From: Colletes latitarsis
Lineage: Eukaryota > Arthropoda > Insecta > Hymenoptera > Colletidae
Direction: 5' to 3'
DNA: 64,000 bases
Assembly: GCF_051014445.1 (NCBI RefSeq)
Contig: NC_135141.1
Coordinates: forward strand, 2,914,001-2,978,000
The position numbers and the translations under genes are program-made. Within the stretch, counting starts at the first letter, position 1, and the number at the start of each line of letters is the position of its first letter. Below, piece by piece: positions 35,829 through 45,400 of the stretch. The notes below the pieces were generated by a model that was not told where the DNA came from, searched no databases, and saw only the letters and a list, made by a program, of their open reading frames with translations.

Positions 35829-37578
35829 GGGGGGGGGAGCACTTCTTGCTCCCCACCCTGTGATCGGCTGGCCTCCCCATGTCCGCACACAGCGGGCAGT
35901 GGGGGGCCGCCGAGCACTGGCTCGCACGGTGCTCTTTGGCACCGCAGCGGTAACACTGACCGCTGCGGTCCACCGGCGAGGTGCACCACTGCCTCACGTG
36001 CCCCAATTCGAGGCAGCGGTGACACTGGAGCGGGCGCGGCGCGAGGATTTCCACTCGCGCCGAAACCCACCCCACCAACACCCTCCCGGATTCCGCCACC
36101 TTACGGGCGGCGGAGAGGGGGCACCGGGCCCACACCGACCCGAGGCCGGAGGGCGACCTGCGGATCTCTCCGATCCGCAGGTCCTCCACAGGACAGTCCC
36201 CCGCCCTCGCAAGGGCACGGGACACATCCTGTGCGCTGACCGAGTCGTCCAGCCCACAAATGCGCATCTCCGTGCGCTTCGTGGGCCGGGCGACCCGGAC
36301 ACCTCGCTCGCCCAGCTGCTCCCGGAGCCTCTGGGCGAGACGATCCGCCTTCGCGCCGCCTTCTGCACCGGGGATCTCCAGCAAGAGACCCCCGGTCACG
36401 GCCCTCTTCGCCCTCACGGAGGCGATGCCCAGCTCTTCCAGGGAGATATTCTCCCTGGCGAGCCGCATCGCCTCCGCGAGGGTCAGGTCGCCCCCCTGCG
36501 CAACGGTCAGCGTCACCGCTGCCGTTTTTGGGGGACGACCTGGTCGTGCCTTCCCGACCTTCGCGGCCTTTACCTTGGCCGCCGGCGGCGGAGGCGGAGG
36601 CTGCGGTTGCGAGGCCTTCCTCGCCGCCCGCTTCGCCTTCCGCCCCACCACCTCACTCCACGCCACCCCCCCTTGGGAGGGTGCTGTGGAGGACGCGACC
36701 ACCGCGACCACGGGTACACCACCCCCCTTGGGGGTCGCGACCCGGGGCCCTGGTGCCGCAACGCTGGGCGGAGCCTTCACTCCGCCCTTCTTTGCCTTCC
36801 CCGACTGTACCGGAACAGGTCGGGGAGGCACCGCCTTCCTGCTGACCGCTCTTCCGGCGAGGAGCTCCTCCCAGAAGGCGGCCAGCTTGCCATCAATCAT
36901 GTCCCCAATCCTCCTCAGAAGATCGTCTTCTGAGGAGGACGGGGACTTCTTCACGGGCGGAGTGCGGGTGGAGGGGCCCGCGGTGCCCCGCACCACTGCC
37001 GCCGCACCCCGTTTATGTACCTCCGCCGAGGGACGCGGCGGTGGAGGAGGAGGGAGGATGGGAGGGAGGGCCGCGCTGTTCCACAGCGCCTCTGCCCTCC
37101 TCCTCCCCTGTCGCTCCTCCTCCAACAGGAGCTGCAGACGGGCGTTCCGCCCTCTGAGCTCCCGCGCCGCCTCCCTCATTTCCTCCGCCGCGGCCTTCAG
37201 GGCCTCCGCGCCACCGCTTTTCTGCCCCTTAAAGGCGCAGGCAGCGGCGACTTTCTCCACCCGCCTCAGGGACGAGGAGATCCTCTCCGATATCTCCTCG
37301 GTCACCTCGTCCCTGAGGCAACTCAGCCTCACCGACGGGCTCATCGCCCCGCCCACCTCGACGACGGCCTGCCCCGTCCTCTTCCTCTTAGAGCCTATGT
37401 GGCTCGTGCTGGAGGAGAAGGACGAGACCGACGCCGTCTCGTCGTCCTCCTCCACCCTCCACGAAGCCGGACCTGGCGCTGAGTGGGGCGCGAGCGCCGC
37501 CACCCTAACCCCAACCCCGTCTCCGTCCTCCCCAACCGACAAAACCCGCCCCATCCCCATTTTATTTTCTGTGTCCAT
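35704..37578 (-). CDS. E2 ORF1: gag-like RNA-binding protein (624 aa)
   Basis: The start ATG at 37578 is preferred over an upstream in-frame codon because E1 has an ATG at the same aligned position behind a similar leader (CGTGGGA, then six or five bases, then ATGGA). The protein has a Ser-rich, acidic N-terminus with KRKR (64-67, possible nuclear signal), a probable coiled coil (about 125-166), a Pro run (172-182), a Lys/Ala/Pro-rich linker, an RRM-like segment (about 350-510) and three zinc knuckles from C519 to C580. It would package element RNA. After about residue 583 the frame probably departs from the ancestral one at a C9 run, giving a Gly-rich tail. It lies directly upstream of ORF2 with a stop-start junction. 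No other damage is visible. Confidence 0.88.
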   Translation of the reverse strand: MDTENKMGMGRVLSVGEDGDGVGVRVAALAPHSAPGPASWRVEEDDETASVSSFSSSTSHIGSKRKRTGQAVVEVGGAMSPSVRLSCLRDEVTEEISERISSSLRRVEKVAAACAFKGQKSGGAEALKAAAEEMREAARELRGRNARLQLLLEEERQGRRRAEALWNSAALPPILPPPPPPRPSAEVHKRGAAAVVRGTAGPSTRTPPVKKSPSSSEDDLLRRIGDMIDGKLAAFWEELLAGRAVSRKAVPPRPVPVQSGKAKKGGVKAPPSVAAPGPRVATPKGGGVPVVAVVASSTAPSQGGVAWSEVVGRKAKRAARKASQPQPPPPPPAAKVKAAKVGKARPGRPPKTAAVTLTVAQGGDLTLAEAMRLARENISLEELGIASVRAKRAVTGGLLLEIPGAEGGAKADRLAQRLREQLGERGVRVARPTKRTEMRICGLDDSVSAQDVSRALARAGDCPVEDLRIGEIRRSPSGLGSVWARCPLSAARKVAESGRVLVGWVSARVEILAPRPLQCHRCLELGHVRQWCTSPVDRSGQCYRCGAKEHRASQCSAAPHCPLCADMGRPADHRVGSKKCSPPLPEGEEEAGCTGSGAEGGGIVLHGGGRCYGDGRPGGGWRGH

Positions 37579-37963
37579 AATAGTCCCACGAGATGGTCGG
37601 AAATAAAGGTCCACCCGGGCAGAGCCGCCTTACCCGGGTAAGCCTAATACTCCGGGGGTTCGGCAGGTTCCCCGGAGGTGGTCGCTTGGGATTGGGCCTT
37701 CTCCCCCAACCATGCATCCCATCGCCGCGCACCATAGCTTAGGATTGGAGGGCGATTTTATAGAGTCGCCATACTCGTGGCCCAGGCGGTTAAGCCAAGA
37801 CCCCCGTTCCTCCTGCCGTCACGTACCATTCACAAAACCAATAGGGAATTGTGAATGGGTCGTTGTGACGACCAACAGGAGGCTTACGGTGTGTGTATGA
37901 CTCGGGTACCCCGGGTTCGTTAAGCCCGTACTGCAGCTGAAAGGCTGGCAGCCCCTGAGGGAA
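37579..37963 (-). other. 5'UTR of E2, conserved and structured
   Basis: A 385-bp leader very similar to that of E1 despite divergent proteins. Sense-strand structure is visible as inverted repeats: 37613-37619/37633-37639; 37751-37755/37766-37770; and a branched domain closed by 37809-37815/37876-37882 (CCTCCTG/CAGGAGG) that contains 37828-37835/37849-37856 (ATTCACAA/TTGTGAAT) and 37859-37863/37868-37872 (GTCGT/ACGAC). The 5' terminus carries a CCCTCAGGGG short palindrome. It could act as internal promoter, ribozyme-like processing site or translation element; which one is unknown. Confidence 0.8.
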
Positions 37964-37979
37964 GGGCACTCTTCTACTT
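37964..37979. repeat. Target-site duplication of E2, 5' side
   Basis: Second copy of GGGCACTCTTCTACTT, again encoding VEECP in the E1 ORF1 frame. The reading frame on the two sides of E2 agrees, so excising E2 plus one duplication would leave ORF1 of E1 open across this point. Confidence 0.92.
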
Positions 37980-39069
37980 GCTGGACGGGCCTAGCTGGAC
38001 ATGACGGTCCAGGGACCGCCGTGTCGATCTCCATGCCAGGATCCCCCCCGTCAAAGGTGGACGGGAGGAGGTCCCTCCGCCGCGGTCGAGGGACACAGGG
38101 CAGCAGATGGTCCGGTGGTGTCTCGCCGGCCGGCTCGTCTCCTGCTCTCTGGAGCCTCCGCTGCTCCTCTTTGTACCTCAGGCGGCCAACTTCCCGCCTG
38201 AGGTGCTCCAACTCCCTGTCTTTGACCCTCACGATCTCGGAAAGGGTGGTGGCGGTCTTATCCGCCACCTCCAGCCTCTTCTCTAGTGCCTTGGACCTCC
38301 TCTCCCATTCGCCCTGACGAATGACGACTTCCCGGGCCGGCCTGTTCGGGTTTTCGGCGCGGTCAGCTCTGGCGTGCAGCTCTTCGGCGCTGGCCAACGC
38401 CACCCGTGCAGCCAAACGTAGGCCGCGGATGTCCGTCGTCTTTAAGTGGCTCGCGGTATCTGCCACCCTGACGACGGACTCCAACTGCTCTTTCAGCCGG
38501 CCCAAGAGTTCGTCTGACTTCATGACCTCCGCAATATTACGGAGGTCCGCCTGCTTCGGCAGGTGCTTCATACCGGGCCCCAACTTTCTAGGGTCTACGA
38601 AAATACCCCGGGGTCTCCCCGCCCCTGGGCCCTTCCGCTTCCTCTTCCCGGGTTCAATATCCTCCTCGCTTGAATCGACGCACTCAACGTCGTCGGCAGT
38701 TGAACGATCCGGCGCCCACTCGTCGCCGTCTTGGGACTCACCGTCGAGAAGTGCGACAGCCTCCACGATGCTCGCCGTCGCCTCCTCGGCATCATGCCTT
38801 TTGCGGGGAGGTGATTCCCTCCCCGCTTTGCGCCACTCAGAGGCATTCAGCCGCTCCAGGCTGACCACTGGGCCGGCGCCGACCCTAAGGAGGTCCAAAT
38901 CACCTCCAAGGTGGATCCCGAGCTGGGGATTAACCACCTCCACACTCCTGACCATGGGGTTCACCCCACCAGGAAGTGGTCCATTCGTTGCCATGCCGTT
39001 TGCCGTTTCGAGTTCCAATCCGTTATCAAAATATCCAGTCCTGTTTGTTTTAATTTGATCATGCTCCAT
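37964..39069 (-). pseudogene. E1 ORF1 (gag-like), N-terminal part, cut by E2
   Basis: The first 369 codons of E1 ORF1 run from ATG 39069 to the duplicated VEECP codons. An earlier in-frame GTG at 39105 exists but lies in a 5'UTR hairpin arm, so ATG is preferred. It shows an acidic/serine stretch (about 127-139), a basic KRKRK (142-146, possible nuclear signal) and a long charged heptad-like coiled coil (about 180-310). Past 37964 the open frame runs into the E2 leader and stops at 37819; those 48 codons are not gag. The remaining two thirds lie at 30236-31971. Confidence 0.88.
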
Positions 39070-39460
39070 TGTTATTCCCACGAGTGTGGTCGGAAGGAAG
39101 GTCACCCCAGGCAGAGCCGCCTTGCCTGGGGAAGCCTAATACTCCGGGGGTTCGGCAGGTGCCCCCGGAGGTGGTCGCTAGGGATTGGGCCTTCTCTCCC
39201 AACCATGCATCCCATTGCCGCGCACCATAACTTAGGATTAGAGGGTAATTTATAGAGTTACCATCCTCGCAGCCCAGGCGGTTAAGCCAAGGCCCCCGGT
39301 CCTCCTGCCGTCACGTACCATTCACAAAACCAAGACTGGAATTGTGAATGAGTCGTTGCGACGACCAACAGGAGGCTTACGGTGTGATTAGCATCAGGTA
39401 CCTCGGGGTTGCTACGCCCCGTACTGCGCCGGACACCTGGCCGGACACAGCCCCTCAGGG
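39070..39460 (-). other. 5'UTR of E1, conserved and structured
   Basis: A 391-bp leader aligned end to end with the E2 leader. Inverted repeats: 39105-39112/39124-39131 (CCCCAGGC/GCCTGGGG); 39244-39248/39258-39262 (GGTAA/TTACC); and the branched domain 39301-39307/39369-39375 containing 39320-39327/39342-39349 and 39352-39356/39361-39365. The 5' end has the short palindrome CCCCTCAGGGG, partly shared with the first bases of the duplication. It supports E1 being full length. Confidence 0.8.
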
Positions 39461-39477
39461 GGGCATAACCCAGACCT
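39461..39477. repeat. Target-site duplication of E1, 5' side
   Basis: Second copy of the 17-bp duplication, directly after the 5' end of E1. From here the satellite continues with AACCCAGACCTAACCGG, the expected continuation of the interrupted monomer. Confidence 0.9.
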
Positions 39478-42400
39478 AACCCAGACCTAACCGGTTTTAT
39501 CCTCTAAAATATTGTTCGAAACCAAGTTTAATGGACTGTTTCAGTGTGGTACTACATTACTACATGACTCAAACACGAAAAAACCCAGGATCTGGCCAAC
39601 AAGTATGCGAAGAAGGCAAAATCATGAGCCAGATGTGGGCATAACCCAGACCTAACCCAGACCTAACCGGTTTTATCCTCCAAAATATTGATCGAAACCA
39701 GGTTTAGTTGACTGTTTCGTTGTGGTACCGCATTACTACGTGATTCAAACAGGGTAAAACCCAGGTTCTGGCCAACAAGTATGCGATGAAGGCAGAATCA
39801 TGATCGAGATGCGGGCATAACCCAGATCTAATCCTGACCTAACCGGTGTTATCCTCCAAAATATTGATCGAAACCAGGTTTAGTTGACTGTTTCGTTGTG
39901 GTACCGCATTACTACGCCATTCAAGCAGGGTAAAACCCAGGTTCTGGCCAACAAGTATGCGATGAAGGCAGAATCATGAGCCAGATGCGGGCATAACCCA
40001 GACCTAACCGGTGTTATCCTCCAAAATATTGATCGAAACCAAATTTAATGGATTGTTTCTGTGTGGTACCACATTACTACGTGATCCAAAACCGAAAAAA
40101 CCCAGGATCAGGCCAACAAGTATGCGAAGAAGGCAAAATCATGTGCCAGATGCAGGCATAACCCAGACCTAACCCAGACCTAACCGGTGTGATCCTCTAA
40201 AATATTGATCGAAACCAGGTCCAATTGTCTGTTTTAGTGTGGTACCACATTACTACGTGACTCAAACCCGAAAAAACGCAGGATCTGGCCAACAAGTATA
40301 CGAAGAAGGCAAAATCATGAGCCAGATGCGGGCATATCCCAGACCTAACCCAGACATTACCGGTTTTATCCTGTAAAATATTGATCGAAACCAAGTTTAA
40401 TGGACTGTTTCAGTGTGGTACCACATTACTACGTGACTCAAACCCGAAAAAACCCAGGATCTGGCCAACAAGTATGCAAAGAAGGCAAAATCATGAGCCA
40501 GATGCGGACATAACCCAGACGTAACCCAGACCTAACCGGTGTCATCCTTTAAAATGTTGATCGAAACCAAGTTTAATGGACTGTATCAGTGTGGTACCAC
40601 ATTACTACCTGACTCAAACCCGAAAAAACCCAGGATCTGGCCAACAAGTATGCAAAGAAGGCAAAATCATGAGCCAGATGCGGGCATAACCCAGACCTAA
40701 CCCAGACATTACCGGTTTTATCCTCTGAAATATTGATCGAAACCAGGTTTTATTGACTGTTTCAATGTGGTACATCATTGCTACGTGATTCAAACCCGAG
40801 AAAACCGAGGATCTGGCCAACAAGTATGCGAAGAAGGCAATATCATGAGCCAGATGCGGACATAACCCAGACCTAACCCAGACCTAACCAGTGTCATCCT
40901 TTAAAATGTTGATCGAAACCAAGTTTAATGGACTGTTTCAGTGTGGTACCACATTACTACGGGACTCAAATCCGAAAAAACCCAGGATCTGGCAAACAAG
41001 TATGCGAAGAAGGCAAAATCATGAGTCAGATACGAGCATAACCCAGACCTAACCCAGACCTAACCGGTGTTATCCTCCAAAATATTGATCGAAACCAAAT
41101 TTAATGGATTGTTTCTGTGTGGTACCACATTACTACGTGATTCAAAACCGAAAAAACCCAGGATCAGGCCAACAAGTATGCGAAGAAGGCAAAATCATGA
41201 GCCAGATACGGGCATAAGCCAGACCTAACCGGTTTTATCCTCTAAATATTGATCGAAACCAGGTTTAATGGACTGCTTCAGTGTGGTACAACATTACTAC
41301 GTGCCTCAAACCCGGAAAAACCCAGGATCTGGCAAACAAGTATACGAAGAAGGCAAAATCATGAGCCAGATGCGGGCATAACCCAGACCTAACCCAGACC
41401 TAACCGGTTTTATCCTCTAAATATTGATCGAAACCAAGTTTAATGGACTGTTTCAGTGTGGTACCACATTACTACGGGACTCTAATCCGAAAAAACTCAG
41501 GATCTGGCCAAGAAGTATGCGAAGAAGGCAATATCATGAGCCAGATGCGGACATAACCCAGACCTAACCCAGACCTAACCGGTTTTATCCTCTAAATATT
41601 GATCGAAACCAAGTTTAATGGACTGTTTCAGTGTGGTACCACATTACTACGGGACTCTAATCCGAAAAAACTCAGGATCTGGCCAAGAAGTATGCGAAGA
41701 AGGCAATATCATGAGCCAGATGCGGGCATAACCCAGACCTAACCCAGACATTACCGGTTTTATCCTCTGAAATATTGATCGAAACCAGGTTTTATTGACT
41801 GTTTCAATGTGGTACATCATTGCTACGTGACTCAAACCCGAAAAAACCCAGGATCTGGCCAACAAGTATGAGAAGATGGCAAAATCATGAGCCAGATGCG
41901 GGCATAGCCCAGACCTAACCCAGACACAACCGGTTTTATCCACTAAAATATTGATCGAAACCAGGTTTAATTAACTGTTTCAATGTGGTTTAACATTACT
42001 ACGTGATTCAAACCCGAAAAAACCCAGGGTCTGGCCAACAAGTATGCGAAGAAGGCAAAATCATGATCCAGATGCGCGCATAACCCAGACCTAAACCAGA
42101 CCTAACCGGTTTTATCCGGTAAAATATTGATCGAAATCACGTTTAATTGACTGTTACTGTGTGGTGCCATAATACTATATGATTCAAACCCGAAAAAACA
42201 CAGGATCTGGCCAACAAGTATGCGAAGAAGGCAAAATCATGAGCCAGATGCGGGCATAACCCAGACCTAACTCAGACCTAACCGGTTTTATCCTCTAAAA
42301 TATTGATCGAAATCAGGTCTAATTGACTGTTACTGTGTGGCGCCATGGTACTATATGATTCAAACCCGAAAAAACCCAGGATCTGGCCAACAAGTATGCG

Positions 42401-45400
42401 AAGAAGGCAAAATCATGAGACTGATGCAGGCATAACCCAGACCTAACCCAGACCTAACCGATTTTATCCACTAAAATATTGTTCGAAACCAGGTTTAATT
42501 GACTGTTTCAATGTGGTTTAACATTACTACGTGATTCAAACCCGAGGAAACCCAGGATCTGGCCAACAGGTATGCGAAGAAGGCAAAATCATGAGCCAGA
42601 TGCGGGCATAACCCAGACTTAACCCAGACCTAACCGGTGTTACCGACTAAAATACTGACCGAATCCAGGCTTAATTGACAGTTACTGTGTGGTACCACAT
42701 TACTACGCGACTCAAATCCGAAAAAACCCAGGATCTGGCCAACAAGTATCCGAAGAATGCAAAATCATGAGTCAGATACGCGCATAACCCAGACCTAAAC
42801 CAGACCTAACCGGTGTCATCCTTTAAAATATGGATCGAAACCAGGTTTAATTGACTGTTTCAATGTGGTACAACATTACTACGTGATTCAAACCCGAAGA
42901 AACCCAGGATCTGGCCAACAAGTATGCGAAGAAGGCAAAATAATGAGCCCGTTGCGGGCATAACCCAGACCTAACCCAAACCTAACCGGTTTTATCCTCT
43001 AAAATATTGATCGAAACCAGGTTTAATGGACTGCCTCAGTGTGGTACCACATTACTACGTGACTCAAATTCGAAAAAACCCAGGATCTGGCCAACAAGTA
43101 TGCGAAGAAGGCAAAATCATGAGTCAGATACGAGCATAACCCAGACCTAACCCAGACCGAACCGGTGTCATCCTTTAAAATATTGATCGAAACCAGGTTT
43201 AATTGACTGTTTCAATGTGGCACCACATTACTACGTGATTCAAACCCGAAGAAACCCAGGATCTGGCCAACAAGTATGCGAAGAAGGCAAAATAATGAGC
43301 CCGATGCGGGCATAACCCAGACCTAACCCAAACCTAACCGGTTTTATCCTCTAAAATATTGATCGAAACCAGGTTTAATGGACTGCCTCAGTGTGGTACC
43401 ACATTACTACGTGATTCAAATCCGTAAAAACCCCGGATCTGGCCAACAAGTATGCAAAGAAGGCAAAATCATGAGCCAGATGCGGGCATAACCCAGACCT
43501 AACCCAGACCCAACCGGTGTCATCCTTTTCAATATTGATCGAAACCAAGTTCAATGGACTGTTTCAGTGTGGTAACACATTACTACATGACTCAAACCCG
43601 AAAAAAACCCAGGATCTGGCCAACAAGTATGCGAAGAAGGCAAAATCATCAGACAGATGCGTGCATAACCCAGACCTAACCCAGACCTTAGCGGTTTTAT
43701 CCTTTGAAATATTGATCGAAACCAGGTTTTATTGACTGCTACTGTGTGGTACCAAATTACTTCGTGATTCAAATCCGAAAAAACCCAGGATCTGGCCAAC
43801 AAGTATGCGAAGGAGGCAAAATCATGAGCCAGAGGCGGGCATAATCCAGACCTAACCCAGACCTAACCGGTTTTATCCTCTAAAATATTGATCGAAATCA
43901 GGTTTAGTTGACTGTTACTGTATGCTGCCATAATACTATATGATTCAAACCCGAAAAAACCCAGGATCTGGCCAACAAGTATGCGAAGTAGGCAAAATCG
44001 TGAGCCAGATGCGGGCATAACCCAGACCTAACCGGTTTTATCCTCTAAAATATTGATCGAAATCAGGTTTAGTTGACTGTTACTGTGTGGTGCCATAATA
44101 CTATATGATTCAAACCCGAAAAACCCCAGGATCTGGCGAACAAGTATGCGAAGAAGGCAAAATCATGAGCCAGATGCGTGCGTAACCCAGACGTAACCCA
44201 GACCCAACCGTTTTTATCCACTAAAATATTGATCGAAACCAGGTTTAATTGACTGTTTCAATGTGGTTTAACATTACTACGTGATTCAAACCCGAGGAAA
44301 CCCAGGATCTGGCCAACAAGTATGCGAAGAAGGCAAAATCGTGAGCCAGATGCGGGCATAACCCAGACCTAACCCAGACCTAACCGGTGTCATCTTCTAA
44401 AATATTGATCGAAACCATGTTTAATGGACTGTTTCAGTGTGGTACCACATTACTACGCGACTCAAATCCGAAAAAACCCAGGATCTGGCCAAGAAGTATG
44501 CGAAGAACGCAATATCATGAGCCAGATGCGGGCATAAGCCAGACCTAACCCAGACCTAACCGGTTTTATCCTCTAAATATTGATCGAAACCAGGTTTAAT
44601 TGACTGCATCAGTGTGGTACCACATAACTACGTGACTCAAACCCGAAAAAACCCAGGATCTGGCCAACAAGTATGCGAAGAAGGCAAAATCATGAGCCAG
44701 ATACGAGCATAACCCAGACCTAACCCAGACATTACCGGTTTTATCCTTTGAAATATCGATCGAAACCAGGTTTTATTGCCTGCTACTGTGTGGTACCTCA
44801 TTACTTCGTGATTCAAATCCGAAAAAACCCAGGATCTGGCCAACAAGTATGCGAAGGAGGCAAAATCATGAGCGAGGTGCGTGCATAACCCAGATGTAAC
44901 CCAGACCTAACCGGTGTTACCGACTAAAATACTGACCGAATCCAGGCTTAATTGACAGTTACTGTGTGGTACCACATTACTACGCGACTCAAATCCGAAA
45001 AAACGCAGCATCTGGCCAACAAGTATGCGAAGAATGCAAAATCATGAGCCAGATGCGTGCATAACCCAGACCTAACCCACACCTAACCGGTTTTATCCTC
45101 TAAAATATTGATCGAAATCAGGTTTAGTTGACTGTTACTGTGTGGTGCCATAATTCTATATGATTCAAACCCGAAAAACCCCAGGATCTGGCTAACTTGT
45201 ATGCGACGAGGGCAAAATCATGAGCCAGATGCGTGCATAACCCAGACCTAACCCAGACCTAACCGGTTTTATCCTCTAAAATATTGATTGAAATCAAGTT
45301 TAGTTGACTGTTACTGTGTGGTGCCATAATACTATATGATTCAAACCCGAAAAACCCTAGGATCTGGCGAACAAGTATGCGAAGAAGGCAAAATCATGAG

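Larger units (their letters stand above)
31972..37963 (-). mobile_element. E2: inner R1-clade non-LTR retrotransposon, full length
   Basis: A 5,992-bp minus-strand element inserted in ORF1 of E1. Order in the sense direction: 5'UTR (37963-37579), ORF1 (37578-35704), ORF2 (35700-32494, one TAG), 3'UTR (32493-32002), poly(A). Bounded by the 16-bp duplication at 31956-31971 and 37964-37979. It is homologous to E1 over its whole length but clearly diverged in the proteins, so it is a sister family and not a duplicate copy. Being nested, it is the younger insertion. Confidence 0.94.
26470..39460 (-). mobile_element. E1: outer R1-clade non-LTR retrotransposon, full length, interrupted by E2
   Basis: Minus-strand element with a 5'UTR (39070-39460), ORF1 (39069 to about 30236, split by E2), ORF2 (30133-27011), a 3'UTR (27010-26494) and a poly(A) tail. 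Without E2 and its duplicated target it is about 7.0 kb. Clade evidence: two ORFs, a gag-like ORF1 with three zinc knuckles, and an ORF2 with N-terminal APE endonuclease, RT and a C-terminal CCHC finger, typical of R1/TRAS/SART-type elements. The 5' end matches that of E2, so it is probably not truncated. It is GC-rich, unlike the surrounding satellite. It cannot make an intact ORF1 protein because of E2. There are no LTRs. Confidence 0.93.

Noticed and set aside
36260..37606. 448-codon and neighbouring 408-codon (35707-36933) plus-strand open frames
   Set aside because: They are antisense shadows of E2 ORF1, compositionally biased (Ser/Ala/Pro/Arg) and without recognisable motifs.
37819..37963. 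C-terminal extension of the E1 ORF1 N-terminal frame
   Set aside because: These codons come from the E2 5'UTR after the insertion point.
37900..37963. HDV-like self-cleaving ribozyme at the element 5' end
   Set aside because: I could not thread the required nested pseudoknot by eye. The leader is structured, but a ribozyme call needs a covariance search or a cleavage test.
26470..39460. R2-type or LTR retroelement, or endogenous virus
   Set aside because: There are no LTRs, protease, integrase or envelope. ORF2 has an N-terminal APE endonuclease and not a C-terminal restriction-like domain, and tails are poly(A), so R1-clade non-LTR fits.
26453..39477. Flanking match explained simply by neighbouring satellite monomers
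   Set aside because: The 17-bp match overlaps the same monomer phase on both sides; without a target duplication the phase would continue with no overlap.
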